Source: Pseudofrankia coriaricola (GTDB lineage Bacteria; Actinomycetota; Actinomycetes; Frankiales; Frankiaceae). Taken from it: a DNA stretch of 64,000 nt. Location of the stretch: contig NZ_MBLO01000262.1 in assembly GCF_001854805.1 (NCBI RefSeq), positions 55,307 to 119,306 of the forward strand, given 5' to 3'. Below are positions 51,923-61,340 of this stretch, one piece after another (the stretch's first letter is position 1; the number at the start of each line of letters is the position of its first letter). The position numbers were made by a program, and so were the translations under genes. Under the pieces are notes generated by a model that worked only from the letters and a program-made list of their open reading frames with translations, was not told the DNA's origin and searched no databases.

Positions 51923-53653
51923 TCAAGACAGCACCGAGCGGCACGACGGCCCGCGAAAACCTCTGCGCTCATTGAATTTTCCGGCCCAAGGCGGATCTTG
52001 GCGACAGGGTGCGGCATCCGGTTTGGGTGGCTTGAAAACCGCTATGGGGGCAACCTCATCGTGGGTTCGAATCCCACGCCCTCCGCTCCTGACCTGCATG
52101 TTTGCGTTCCGGTGGGGCCGGCCCGGCGCCTCGAAGATCATTGTGGGCGTCAGGTGGGCGTGGCTGTGCGTTCGCGTCGAACGCGGGACGGCGATCGCGG
52201 CGGCGAGGGCGGCGCGCCGGCCGGCGGGGCGCAGCAGGTGGGCGTAGAGCGCTCCGGTGATGGCGGGCGAGGAGTGGCCGAGGCGCTTGGAGACGAGCGC
52301 CAAGTCGATGCCCTCCTGGAGCTGGATCGATGCTGAGGCGTGGCGAAGATCGTGCAGGCGTCGGGGCGAGAGCAGGCCGCGGCCGAGTTCGGCCTCGGCG
52401 GGGACGTCGGCAGCGAGCGGTGCGGCCAGGTCGAGGCGCGACCGGTTGCCGCGTAGCCGGGTCACGGCGGTCACGGTCACCGTGCCGGCGGGTTCACGGT
52501 TGACATAGAGCGTCCACTCGCCGATCGGGTCACGGTCGCGCTGGAGCGCTCCGACGACGAGGTGATCAGCCATGGTCGGCGCGGTGAACCGGACCGCGGC
52601 AAGCAGGCCCGCCCGATGCGCGATCGTCTGCATGCGCTGGGAGACGTACCTCGGAGCCAGATGCCGACCGTCCGGTCGAGTGAACATCAGCCTCGACAGC
52701 TTGACCGGCTTGCCGTGCTGGTCGGGCAATGTTCCGTTGTCCCACGACTCGCTGAGCTTCTCCCGCTCGGCGTCCTGGGCCAACCGGTGTGCCAGCAGCG
52801 AGCCCAACGTCGTCGGGTCAAGGTCGACTTTTCGCTTGCCTGACCTGGTCTTCGGCGGCCACACGCCGCACTTGGCGCCAGACTCGGTGATCTGCTGAGT
52901 GATGGTCAAGACCGAGTGCTCGGCGTCGAGACCGGGCCAGGCGGCGCCGCAGGCCTCGCCACGACGCACACCGTGTAGCGCGATCAGCTCCCACATCGCG
53001 GCGAGCCGGTCCGTGGACGCCTCGTCCAGGAACGCGCCTACCTCGTGCGCCTCCCAGGGCTCTACCTCGGCCCGGTTGTATTCGGGCAGCTCGACGCCAG
53101 CCACCGGGTTGAACGGGATCAGTCGTCGGTCCACGGCGTCGTTCAGGGCGTTGCGCAGGGTGCCCCGGATGCGTTCGATCGTCGCTGGGCCGGTCGGACG
53201 CGGTTTGCTGGCGCCGGCCGCCTCGATCCAGCGGAAGGCCTTGTCGACGTGGTCCGCACGCAGGCCCGACAACGGCACCTTGCCGAGCCACGGCTTCAGA
53301 TGCACCCGGATGTGGATCTCGTACCCGCTGCGGGCGGTGGGGCGAAGCCTGCGCTTCGACTCCAACCACTGATCGAGGTACTCGCCCACGGTCAGCGTGC
53401 CGACGTGCTGCTGGCCGGCGCGGACCCTCGCGAGTTGGTCTCCGGCATCCTTCTCGGCGGCGTCCTTCGTGGCGAAGCCCGAGCCTCGCAACTGCGTCCT
53501 GCCGACGAGGGGGACGAGTTCCTCGGGCACTTCGAGCCGCCAGGACCACTTGCCGTGCGGCTTCCTGCTCCTGAGCTTCGGGCACTGCTTGCCGAACTGC
53601 TTCCCGGTCTCGGGATCGCGGCAGCCGCAACGCTTTTCGGTCTGGATCTCCAT
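51923..53653 (-). CDS. int: Tyrosine recombinase/integrase of island 2
   Basis: The 576-aa frame is a close homologue of the island 1 integrase, with the same Cys-rich start (CGCRDPETGKQFGKQC), LTVGEYLDQWLES, catalytic HGVRRGEACGAAW, LHDLRHASASIQLQEG, LGHSSPAIT and GALYAHLLRPAG. The ATG at 53653 has GGGAG 7 nt upstream. Unlike its homologue it has no stop before att: the last 70-80 residues (from about GGRGIRTHDEVAPIAVF) are translated from the att repeat and then from the right end of island 1. In the excised form the C-terminus would therefore change. The conserved catalytic part ends well before att, so activity need not be affected. Confidence 0.93.
   Translation of the reverse strand: MEIQTEKRCGCRDPETGKQFGKQCPKLRSRKPHGKWSWRLEVPEELVPLVGRTQLRGSGFATKDAAEKDAGDQLARVRAGQQHVGTLTVGEYLDQWLESKRRLRPTARSGYEIHIRVHLKPWLGKVPLSGLRADHVDKAFRWIEAAGASKPRPTGPATIERIRGTLRNALNDAVDRRLIPFNPVAGVELPEYNRAEVEPWEAHEVGAFLDEASTDRLAAMWELIALHGVRRGEACGAAWPGLDAEHSVLTITQQITESGAKCGVWPPKTRSGKRKVDLDPTTLGSLLAHRLAQDAEREKLSESWDNGTLPDQHGKPVKLSRLMFTRPDGRHLAPRYVSQRMQTIAHRAGLLAAVRFTAPTMADHLVVGALQRDRDPIGEWTLYVNREPAGTVTVTAVTRLRGNRSRLDLAAPLAADVPAEAELGRGLLSPRRLHDLRHASASIQLQEGIDLALVSKRLGHSSPAITGALYAHLLRPAGRRAALAAAIAVPRSTRTHSHAHLTPTMIFEAPGRPHRNANMQVRSGGRGIRTHDEVAPIAVFKPPKPDAAPCRQDPPWAGKFNERRGFRGPSCRSVLS
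52031..52088 (+). repeat. att direct repeat, junction of island 1 and island 2
   Basis: Exact copy of 15351-15408 (the 3' half of tRNA-Ser plus 3 bp). The 5' part of the tRNA is absent, so this is not a functional tRNA gene. It is the right end of island 1 and the left end of island 2. Confidence 0.92.
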
Positions 53654-54531
53654 GAGAACGCTCCCGCTGTCTTCCTGAGTGGGGACAGTCGCTGGCAGAG
53701 AACGGGGATATGGGCGGTCGACCGGCTCAGAGACGCTGGAACCGCGGGTCGCGTACATGTGAGCGACGCGTTCGTCGCCGCAGAGGCAGTCAGAGGAATC
53801 GTATGCGCTCCCTGGACCTCTTTGTTGTTGCCAGCAAGATCGCCCCTGGCTTCTTCGTCTCGCCGCGCGATCTTGGATGTTCACGTTCGTGCGCCCTCGC
53901 CGATGCCTTTTCTCGGCCTTCGGCCCAAGCCGGGCCTTGTTCGACTGATCCCGGGTCATGACCCGCACCGGCGACGACCTCCCGTCATCTCCGTGCGGGC
54001 GCTACTCAAGCTACCGAGCCCAAGGCGGCGGGTGATGCGGACGCCTGACCAGCCAACTCGATGGGGGTCCGGGCACCGGTAGCGGGTGTCCCTGGGGCAT
54101 GGAGTGTGCGCATGACCGGGCATAGTCGGCGCCGATGACATCGCGCGGGGCATCGCCACCGACATCGCACATGTCATCGCGACTAATATCTCGGCCGACG
54201 GCGTATTCGCAAGCGCTGAATGAAAATTCTCAACGCCGAGCGATGCCCGAATAACCGGCGCGGGTCTGCGCGATGTCTTCGGGGATGTCCTGCGATGATC
54301 TTGTTTGACACCATACTCGCGCATCGAGAACACGCCCGGTGCCCGGAGGCGCCGCGTTGGACTGCGGACCTGTCCGGTCGAGGGCGGTGGAGGGCGCGCG
54401 CGATGGACGGGTGCGGCAGTGCAGGCCGATCGGCCGGACATGCCGCGTGGTTTGTCGGACCCGGGCGGTACGGTCCCGGTCGTCTGGGTGGTGATCGCCA
54501 CGCGGACCGTGACTGATCCGAGGGAGTGTGT
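53654..54531. promoter_or_regulatory. Gene-free region between integrase 2 and the cas operon
   Basis: About 880 bp with no supported gene. It should hold the integrase and csb1 promoters. GACATCGC-type words cluster at 54134-54180, including an inverted pair GATGACAT (54134-54141) and ATGTCATC (54171-54178), 350-400 bp before csb1. A TTGACA-like hexamer occurs near 54305. No CRISPR repeat was seen here. Confidence 0.4.
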
Positions 54532-55695
54532 ATGAGCGGGGGACTCGTCGAGCGGCTGGTCGCTGCTGTTGGTGACGAGCGTGACGTGGCGGGTATCGCG
54601 ATCACCGGCACCTATCGGGCCGCGGGTGATGGGAAGGTGTCGCCGCCGACCTTTCCGGGCGGCCCTTACATCTTCGAGCCGCGGCACGTCGACGGTGCGG
54701 TGTCGGAGGTCGTCGTGCTGGACCAGGTGCCCTCTGAGGCCAACCGGATCGAGGAGGCGCTGCTGGCGGCGCGGGACGGAGGCCGGATCGAGCTGCCGCT
54801 GTTCGAGCTGACGGCCAAGACCAGCCGTGGGGAGATCCGGCTGACCTCGTTGGAGTTTCCGCACCGGTACGCGGACGCCTACCTGCGCGATTCGCTGGTC
54901 AACGGGGTGCGGTTCGACAAGTCGCCCGTCGGACAGCGGCTGCGAGGGGTGTCCGCGATCGACGTGCGCCCGCTGTACCAGCTGGACCCAGGCTCGCTGA
55001 TCTTCGGCGCCTGGGACTCCCACCGCACGGGGCGATGGCCGAAGTTTGCGCGCCTCTACTCGTCGTCGATCGTTGGGCTCGACCCCAAGGAGGGGATTCG
55101 GCGGGCCACGCGCAGCGATCCGCTGAACCTTGTCGGCGCGATCGACGATACGGCCAAGGCCGAGGGCGACTGGGCCTTCGTGGTCCCCGGTGGCGATGGC
55201 AAAAAGAAGTCGGGCCAGAAGCCCAGCGAAATCGGTCACGGCAACATCGTTGACAAGGTCGACAAGCTGCCGCCGGGCGGCGTGACGATCAGCGAGGCGC
55301 GGCGGTCCGCGTGGATCTCGTTCGCCGGGCTGGAGCGTCTGCGGTTCGGGGACGCGTCGCGGGAGGCGACGCAGCTTGCCCGCGCGGCGCTCGCGGCGCT
55401 CGCCCTCGCCGGTGACCGGCTTGCGTTCGGCCGTCCGTCGATCTGGCTGCGCTCCGGCTGCGATCTGGTTCGGACGGACGAGTCGATCGGGTTTGACCGC
55501 GGTGGCGAGCTGGAACCGGTGGCCGTGACCGCCGCCGAGGCGATCGCCGCGTTTCGCGAGCTGCGTGATCGGGCCGCGTCTGCCGGGATCGTCATGGAGA
55601 AGGACGCCGTCTCGATCACTCCGATACCGGGGTTGGCGAACGCGATCGAATACGCCGTGGCCAAGGGCGCCGGCAGCGACGGCGACGCGAGCTGA
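54532..55695 (+). CDS. csb1: Type I-G (I-U) CRISPR-associated protein Csb1 (Cas7)
   Basis: The 387-aa protein matches the Csb1/GSU0053 family, the Cas7-type backbone subunit of type I-G Cascade. Recognisable segments are GPYIFEPRHVDGAVSEVVVL, VPSEANRIEEALLAA, TSLEFPHRYADAYLRDS, FDKSPVGQRLRG and FGAWDSHRTGRWPKFARLYS; SEANRxE and AWDSHR are typical of the family. The ATG at 54532 has AGGGAG about 5 nt upstream. It starts the effector operon csb1-csb2-cas3-csb3-like, with csb2 beginning 1 bp after its stop. Confidence 0.9.
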   Translation: MSGGLVERLVAAVGDERDVAGIAITGTYRAAGDGKVSPPTFPGGPYIFEPRHVDGAVSEVVVLDQVPSEANRIEEALLAARDGGRIELPLFELTAKTSRGEIRLTSLEFPHRYADAYLRDSLVNGVRFDKSPVGQRLRGVSAIDVRPLYQLDPGSLIFGAWDSHRTGRWPKFARLYSSSIVGLDPKEGIRRATRSDPLNLVGAIDDTAKAEGDWAFVVPGGDGKKKSGQKPSEIGHGNIVDKVDKLPPGGVTISEARRSAWISFAGLERLRFGDASREATQLARAALAALALAGDRLAFGRPSIWLRSGCDLVRTDESIGFDRGGELEPVAVTAAEAIAAFRELRDRAASAGIVMEKDAVSITPIPGLANAIEYAVAKGAGSDGDAS

Positions 55696-55696
55696 C

Positions 55697-57175
55697 ATGG
55701 CCCTGTCGATCCTGGTACGGCTGCGAGATGGGCGGTACGAGGCCGCCGGGCTGCGTCCTTCCGAGGCAGAGTGGCCACCGCATCCGGCCCGGCTGTTCTG
55801 CGCGCTCGTCGCCTCGGTGACGAGCGACGGCGAGTCCGGTACGGCTGACGGCGACGCGGACGCCGAGTGGGCCGCGCTGCGATGGCTGGAGCGCGCGGGG
55901 ATGCCCGAGATCTGGGCGTCTTCGCGCGCGCGGCGGCAGACACGGCGTGGCTACGTTCCGACGAACAGCACCGAGGCCAAGGGCGGTAGCCAGACCTGGC
56001 CAGGAAGGACAAACGGGCTGCGTGTGCGCGCGGCGGCGCTGCCGGAGAACCCGGACTTCGCGGTGGTCTGGCCGGACGCCGAGCCAGACGCCGACACCCT
56101 CAGCGCGTTGGTGCGCCTGGCGCGTCGGACGCCCTACGTCGGTCGGGCCACTTCCCCCGCGACGCTGACGGTGGGCACCAAGCCGGGAAGCCCCCGCGCG
56201 ACGTGGACACGTTTCGCTCCGGGCGACTCCCGTCGGTCGCAGGTCGATGTGCGGGTTCCGGTTCCCGGCTATGCCGACCGGCTGCGGGCCGCGTATGCCG
56301 ACGGGCAGCGGTCCTGGGAGGTGTCAGCCGCGACGCTTAGCTATGCACCCTTGGACAGCACCCCCGCCGAAGCGGGAGACGGTGAACTCGAGGGGGAGCC
56401 GGGCGGCGCGCTCGATGGTGGTCCCGTTGGATGGGAACTCCTGGTGTTCGGCCAAGTACCGGGCACGTCCCGGCTTCCCGTCGGCTGGCTTCTGACGGTG
56501 ACCAGCCGTCTGCGTGAGGCCGTCCTGAGTCGGATCGCGACCGACGTTCCGCCCGAGATCTCCGGGCACGGCGCGAAGGGCCGCAACCATGTGGCCTTCC
56601 TCGGGTTGCTCGACGTCGGGCATCCCAACGCGAGCGGTCAGCTTCTCGGCGTCGGGCTGGCCGTTCCGCCTGATCTGCCGGACGCGGCTTACGCCCGGCT
56701 GTGGGATGCGGTGATCGAGGACCCGTTGGAGACGCTGACCGTCCAGCGCGCCAGCGAGCTACGCCTTGACCACGATCCGTTCCGCTCGACGCCGTGGGGC
56801 CTGAGCACCGAGCGGTGGACCGCGGCGCGGCGGGGAGGCTCCCGCGACTGGGTGACCGCGACACCGCTCATGGTTGACCGGTTCCTGAGCCGGCGGGGCG
56901 ATGACACGCAGTTTCTCGAAGAGGTGGCACGGTCGCTGGTGATCGCGGGGTTCCCTGCGCCACGCGCCGTGGAGATTTCGCCGGCACCGATGCTCGCAGG
57001 CGCGCTCCACCGCGTGCCCCGGGCGGCGCTGCCCGACAACCGGCCGATCCGCCCGATGACCCACGTCCGCATCAGGTTCGCCGAACCGGTCGTAGGGCCG
57101 GTTCTCGCCGGCTCGATGCGCTATCTCGGCCTTGGCCTGTTCGTCCCCGAGCTACAGCGGGAGCGGACCGCATGA
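55697..57175 (+). CDS. csb2: Type I-G (I-U) CRISPR-associated protein Csb2 (Cas5-Cas6 fusion)
   Basis: The 492-aa protein matches Csb2/GSU0054, a fusion of Cas5 and Cas6 that caps the crRNA 5' end and processes pre-crRNA. The N-terminus has the Cas5-type opening LSILVRLRDGRYEAAGLR with PHPARLFCALVAS. TPYVGRATSPATLTVG follows, and the C-terminal half contains AKGRNHVAFLGLLDVGHPNA and HVRIRFAEPVVGPVLAGSMR with the glycine-rich end GLGLFVP expected of a Cas6-like RAMP fold. The ATG follows the csb1 stop by 1 bp, and the stop overlaps the cas3 start (ATGA). Confidence 0.88.
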   Translation: MALSILVRLRDGRYEAAGLRPSEAEWPPHPARLFCALVASVTSDGESGTADGDADAEWAALRWLERAGMPEIWASSRARRQTRRGYVPTNSTEAKGGSQTWPGRTNGLRVRAAALPENPDFAVVWPDAEPDADTLSALVRLARRTPYVGRATSPATLTVGTKPGSPRATWTRFAPGDSRRSQVDVRVPVPGYADRLRAAYADGQRSWEVSAATLSYAPLDSTPAEAGDGELEGEPGGALDGGPVGWELLVFGQVPGTSRLPVGWLLTVTSRLREAVLSRIATDVPPEISGHGAKGRNHVAFLGLLDVGHPNASGQLLGVGLAVPPDLPDAAYARLWDAVIEDPLETLTVQRASELRLDHDPFRSTPWGLSTERWTAARRGGSRDWVTATPLMVDRFLSRRGDDTQFLEEVARSLVIAGFPAPRAVEISPAPMLAGALHRVPRAALPDNRPIRPMTHVRIRFAEPVVGPVLAGSMRYLGLGLFVPELQRERTA

Positions 57176-60100
57176 CCGAGATCATCCGAGCCGGGCTTTG
57201 CGCCGCTGACTTCGCGGCGTTCGTCGCCGAGGTGCACGGCCGCGAGCCGTTTCCCTGGCAGCAGGCGTTGGTGGACCGGGTGCTGCGGGAGGGCGCCTGG
57301 CCCGAGATCCTCGACATCCCGACCGGGCTCGGGAAGACCAGCGTGATCGACGCCGCCGTGTTCGTCGCGGCGGCCGCGCCAGAGATCGGCCGGCGGCGCC
57401 TGTTCTTCGTGGTGGACCGACGGCTGGTCGTCGACGAGGCCTACCTGCACGCCCAGGCGCTCGTGGCCGGACTCCGGCCCGGCGCTCCGGCGGGGCCGGT
57501 AAGCCTGGCTGTCTCCAAGAGCCTGTCGGTCATCACACGCGCGCCCGACGGCGAGCCGGTGGACCCGCTGACCATCACGCGGATGCGCGGCGGGGTGACC
57601 TGGTCCTGGCGCTGGCTCGACCGCCCGGACAGCTACGGCGTCATCGTCGGCACCGTCGACCAGGTCGGTAGCAGGCTGCTCTTCCGCGGCTATGGGGTCG
57701 GTGAACGGCTCCGCCCCATCGACGCGGCGCTCGTAGGCTCCGACAGCCTCATCGTCGTCGATGAAGCACACCTCGCGGACGCGTTCGTCACCACGGCCAG
57801 GTCCATCACCAGGTGCGAGTCCGACAGCGAAACGGGCCTGACCAGCCGGCCACCGGTCGTCGTCACCATGTCCGCGACGGTGCCGGCGGAAGGCAGCTCG
57901 TCGGCGCCTCACCGGATCAGCCAGGCAGACGAGGACCATCCGGTTGCCGGAAAGCGGCTGAACGCCGGCAGACGGCTGCATCTGCTCCGCCCCGCGGTAA
58001 CCAGTAAGAACGCCCACACTGAGATCCCCAAAGTCCTTGCTGCCTGGGCGCGGGCGCTGGCTAGCCGGCCCGAGTCCGCCACCGTCGGCGTGGTCTGCAA
58101 CACCGTCGGCCGCGCCCGTGCCGTCCTGCGCGCGCTCCAAGCGGACGTCACCCCCGACGACGGCCTCGATCTGATTCTGCTGACCGGACGGATCCGGCCC
58201 ATCGACCGTGACCGGCTGCTGCGGGACTGGTACGGCCGGCTCAAGGTTGGCCGTGAACGGGCCGCCGGGCGCCGGCTGATTCTCGTCGCGACCCAGACGG
58301 TCGAGGTCGGCGCCAACATCGACCTGGACGCGCTCGTGACCGAATCCGCCGCGATGCCGGCGCTCGTGCAGCGCCTCGGCCGGGTCAACCGCGTCGCGGA
58401 CCTCCCTACCTCCATGGCGATCGTCGTCCACGACCCCACCGTCGGTGAGAACGATCCGGTCTACGGCCCGGCCCGCGAGGCCACCTGGCAATGTCTGAGC
58501 TCTCTGGCGGCAGAGACGCTCAGCCCACGAGCTGGCGCGCGCCCGGATCTGGGCGCGCTGGGCCAGGGGCTACCGGCCTCGCCCGCAGCGCTGCGCAGGC
58601 TCCTCGACGGCCTGAGCGAGACCGAGCGAGCCGGCCTCCAACCGCGGCCCGGGTACGTCCCTGCCCTCGACGACGAACTACTCGACGCCTGGAGCCACAC
58701 CTCACCGATCTGGAACACGGACACCCCGGTCGCGCCCTTCCTGCACGGCCTCGCGAAGGGGCAACCCGAGGTGTCCCTGCTATGGAGAGCAGGGCTTCCC
58801 GACGACCAGGCCGACATCGCCGCGGTCCTAGCAGCCGTCCCGCCGACGCAGGACGAAATGCTCGACGTGCCGCTCGCGGCCGCGCGCCGCTGGCTCGCCG
58901 GGCGGCGGCCCGAGGCCGCCACGGTTTCCGACATCGAGGGCGACACCGTCGAGGACGGCGACGACGAGCGTGACCCGGCGCCCGCCGAGGCGACTGCCCG
59001 CGCCGGCCGGCTCGCGGTGCGCTGGCGCGACGGGACGGCGAAGGCGATCCCCACCGCCGCGCTCCGGTCCGCACCGCTCCAGCCAGGAGACGTGCTCGTG
59101 CTCTCCGAAGACTGGGGCGGCTGTGACGAGTTCGGCTGGGACCCCGAAGGCGTCGAACCCGTCGACGACGTCGCGGACCTGGCCAGCCGCCGCAGGCGCC
59201 CACTCGTCAGACTGCGCCCGGAACTGATCGAGCTGGCACGACGGCGGGAACCAGAGCTGATCTCCACGGCCCGCTCCGACGAGGGGCCGGCGCGCATCGG
59301 ACTTGCCGAGCTCGTGGCGACGGCCGAGGCGGACGGCGCCGACGGCACGCCAGCCCCCGGAACCTACCGGCCCCAGCTCAGCGGGATCCTCCAAGCCGCC
59401 GAGGCACGACGGGCCGCGTCGGGGCGGCCCGATGGCCCGCTGGAGGGCAACCTGCGGCTACTCGCCCGAGACCACACCGCGTCGGTCGTCGTCCCCGTAG
59501 GGGCCGGTGCGTCCGCCTCGCAGTCGGATCGCGACCACCGCGACGGCAGTGGTGGCTGGCCGGTGGGATCGGAACGGCTGGTCGTGCTCGCCTGCCGCGG
59601 CGGTGGGCAACTCGGCGACGATGGCCCGTTCGGATCGTCGGTTGTCGCAGGCGAGCCCTATACGCGCGCCGGCGATACCCTTGCGAGGCGGCGGCGGGTG
59701 ATCAGCCTGCGTGCCCACCAGCAGGCAGCGGCCGAGCGCGCTCGCGAGTTCGCTGTCAACCTCGGACTGCCGGCGCCCCTGGTCACCGCCGTCCAGATTG
59801 CCGCCAAACTCCACGATGAGGGAAAGCGTGACCCCCGGTTCCAGGCGATGCTGCGGGACCGCCCGCTGCACGCGCACCGCCGCCGACCGCCCGAGGAGCC
59901 ACTTGCGAAGTCGGGGATGGACCCGGCGAACCGGGAGGCGTTCCGCCGCGCGCGGCTACGGTCTGAATACCCGCACGACATGCGCCACGAGGCGCTCTCC
60001 GCCCGGATCGCCGCGCTGACAGTAGCCACCGCCAGCCGCTACGCCGAAACCGGTGTCGACCACGACCTGGTCATTCACCTCGTCGCCACGCACCACGGCC

Positions 60101-60333
60101 GAGGTCGGGCGGTCTACCAGCCCGTCCTGGACCCGGCGCCGCAACATATCCAGATCGCACTCGACGGTCGCGTCGAACAGCTCACCACCGAAGTGACCGT
60201 CGATCCCGAGTCCTCGCGGCGGTTCGCCGCACTGAACGCCCGCTACGGCCGCTGGGGGCTCGCGCTGTTGGAGACGATCGTGCGGCTGGCCGACATCTGG
60301 TGCTCCGAATACGACGAAGGGGAGGACACATGA
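57172..60333 (+). CDS. cas3: Type I-G CRISPR-associated helicase-nuclease Cas3
   Basis: The 1053-aa protein is the effector nuclease-helicase that degrades targeted DNA. The helicase comes first: Walker A IPTGLGKTSVIDAAVF (about residue 50), DEAH box IVVDEAHLADAF (about 197), motif III VTMSATVPAE and motif VI LVQRLGRVNRVADL. The HD nuclease is at the C-terminus: AAKLHDEGKRDPRFQAML (about 880), YPHDMRHEALSARIAAL and LVATHHGRGRAV (about 973). A C-terminal HD is the order usual for type I-G/I-U Cas3, the reverse of most type I systems. It overlaps csb2 and the next gene by 4 bp each. Confidence 0.93.
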   Translation: MTEIIRAGLCAADFAAFVAEVHGREPFPWQQALVDRVLREGAWPEILDIPTGLGKTSVIDAAVFVAAAAPEIGRRRLFFVVDRRLVVDEAYLHAQALVAGLRPGAPAGPVSLAVSKSLSVITRAPDGEPVDPLTITRMRGGVTWSWRWLDRPDSYGVIVGTVDQVGSRLLFRGYGVGERLRPIDAALVGSDSLIVVDEAHLADAFVTTARSITRCESDSETGLTSRPPVVVTMSATVPAEGSSSAPHRISQADEDHPVAGKRLNAGRRLHLLRPAVTSKNAHTEIPKVLAAWARALASRPESATVGVVCNTVGRARAVLRALQADVTPDDGLDLILLTGRIRPIDRDRLLRDWYGRLKVGRERAAGRRLILVATQTVEVGANIDLDALVTESAAMPALVQRLGRVNRVADLPTSMAIVVHDPTVGENDPVYGPAREATWQCLSSLAAETLSPRAGARPDLGALGQGLPASPAALRRLLDGLSETERAGLQPRPGYVPALDDELLDAWSHTSPIWNTDTPVAPFLHGLAKGQPEVSLLWRAGLPDDQADIAAVLAAVPPTQDEMLDVPLAAARRWLAGRRPEAATVSDIEGDTVEDGDDERDPAPAEATARAGRLAVRWRDGTAKAIPTAALRSAPLQPGDVLVLSEDWGGCDEFGWDPEGVEPVDDVADLASRRRRPLVRLRPELIELARRREPELISTARSDEGPARIGLAELVATAEADGADGTPAPGTYRPQLSGILQAAEARRAASGRPDGPLEGNLRLLARDHTASVVVPVGAGASASQSDRDHRDGSGGWPVGSERLVVLACRGGGQLGDDGPFGSSVVAGEPYTRAGDTLARRRRVISLRAHQQAAAERAREFAVNLGLPAPLVTAVQIAAKLHDEGKRDPRFQAMLRDRPLHAHRRRPPEEPLAKSGMDPANREAFRRARLRSEYPHDMRHEALSARIAALTVATASRYAETGVDHDLVIHLVATHHGRGRAVYQPVLDPAPQHIQIALDGRVEQLTTEVTVDPESSRRFAALNARYGRWGLALLETIVRLADIWCSEYDEGEDT

Positions 60334-61340
60334 GCCCGGCCATAACCGCCGTCGAGATACCGGCACTCGATGGCCGGGACCCGCTCGGATTCCTGGCAGC
60401 CCTTGGCCTCCTACACCTCCTGGACGAGGCCGGAGACACATCGGTCGAGCCGATCCGACTGTCGTTCTCGACGGAGACGAGAGCAACGGTACTGAGCAGC
60501 CCGCTGCCCACAGTCGACGCGATCGTCGAGACCTTGGCCTCCAAGGTGACCGCGGCTGACCCGGAGGCGGCCATCATCGGCATCCACCCCGACTTCCCGC
60601 TTCGTCGACGGCCGGGTGACGGCGCGGCCGTCGACGAAGGAGCCGGCGACGGCGACCCCATGCGGATCCCCCGACAAAGGTTCCAGGAGCTCCGCCAGCA
60701 GGTCGACCAGCTCGGCGACCCCGCGGCCAGCGCCTGGCTTCGAGCGCTCGTCACCGACCTCGCGGTCGACCGCGCCGGGCGGGCCGCGCTCACCCCCTAC
60801 ATGGCACCCAGCGGCCGGCAGACCACCCGGACGTTCTTCGCTAAATCCCTGGAACTGGTCCGCATGGACCCCAGATGCATCGCCGAAGCACTGACTGGAT
60901 GGCGCCGCGTCGACGGCTTCTCCGGCGAGTACCTCGACCATCGGGTGATCAGGGACGCCGCACACCACCCCAGCGGCAAGTCCACCGAGGCTGGTGTGCC
61001 AGGCGCGACCTGGCTCGCCACCCAGGCCCTCGCGCTCCTGCGCCTCACCGGCGACGGCACCAACGTCCAGGCCACGCTCTGGCACCGCTACGACAGGCGA
61101 TCGATCATGACCTGGCCGTTGTGGCACACGCCGCTGGACCGCTTCGCGATCCGCGACCTGCTCGAACACCCACTCCTACGACCTGCACGGCCCACCCCGC
61201 ACAGGGAGCGTTCCGGCCCCACGGTCGCCCGCCGCCCCCTCGAGCCGCTCGGCGTCTTCGACATCGCCGGAGCCGAACGGCAGCTCATCGAAGGCCGCAA
61301 AAGCGCGGGCGTACTTGCTCCGCTTCCCATCGGCGCCTGA
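60330..61340 (+). CDS. Type I-G Csb3-like subunit (Cas8-like candidate)
   Basis: The 336-aa protein begins with ALDGRDPLGFLAALGLLHLL, the motif of Csb3/Csx17-type proteins of type I-G/I-U systems. It continues with APSGRQTTRTFFAKSLELVR and GATWLATQALALLRLTGDG. It is much shorter than Csx17 (about 700 aa), so Csb3-like is the better label. In this position it probably supplies the Cas8-like function of PAM recognition or Cas3 recruitment; that is inferred from the absence of any other large subunit. GGGGAGG lies 5 nt before the ATG, which overlaps the cas3 stop. Its stop faces that of cas2 across only 26 bp. Confidence 0.75.
   Translation: MSPAITAVEIPALDGRDPLGFLAALGLLHLLDEAGDTSVEPIRLSFSTETRATVLSSPLPTVDAIVETLASKVTAADPEAAIIGIHPDFPLRRRPGDGAAVDEGAGDGDPMRIPRQRFQELRQQVDQLGDPAASAWLRALVTDLAVDRAGRAALTPYMAPSGRQTTRTFFAKSLELVRMDPRCIAEALTGWRRVDGFSGEYLDHRVIRDAAHHPSGKSTEAGVPGATWLATQALALLRLTGDGTNVQATLWHRYDRRSIMTWPLWHTPLDRFAIRDLLEHPLLRPARPTPHRERSGPTVARRPLEPLGVFDIAGAERQLIEGRKSAGVLAPLPIGA

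Larger units (their letters stand above)
15351..52088. mobile_element. Integrated genomic island 1 at tRNA-Ser
   Basis: The element is bounded by exact 58-bp repeats of the tRNA-Ser 3' end and has a tyrosine integrase at its left end. It is about 36.7 kb. Cargo is a FxLD lanthipeptide cluster, HTH regulators, an RHS toxin with immunity gene, a lytic transglycosylase, HEAT-like proteins and a WD40 protein. No intact relaxase, FtsK/TraB-type transfer protein or replication gene was recognised. It therefore looks like a non-self-transmissible or decayed integrative element; a decayed stretch at 30840-32330 may be the remains of mobility functions. Confidence 0.85.

Noticed and set aside
52031..52088. 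Second tRNA-Ser gene
   Set aside because: Only the 3' half is present; the acceptor 5' strand and D arm are missing, so it is an att copy.
53956..55698. 580-codon minus-strand frame over csb1
   Set aside because: Antisense to csb1, which has clear family motifs; the frame is Arg/Pro-rich.
57121..58491. 456-codon minus-strand frame
   Set aside because: Antisense to the helicase half of cas3; no recognisable domain.
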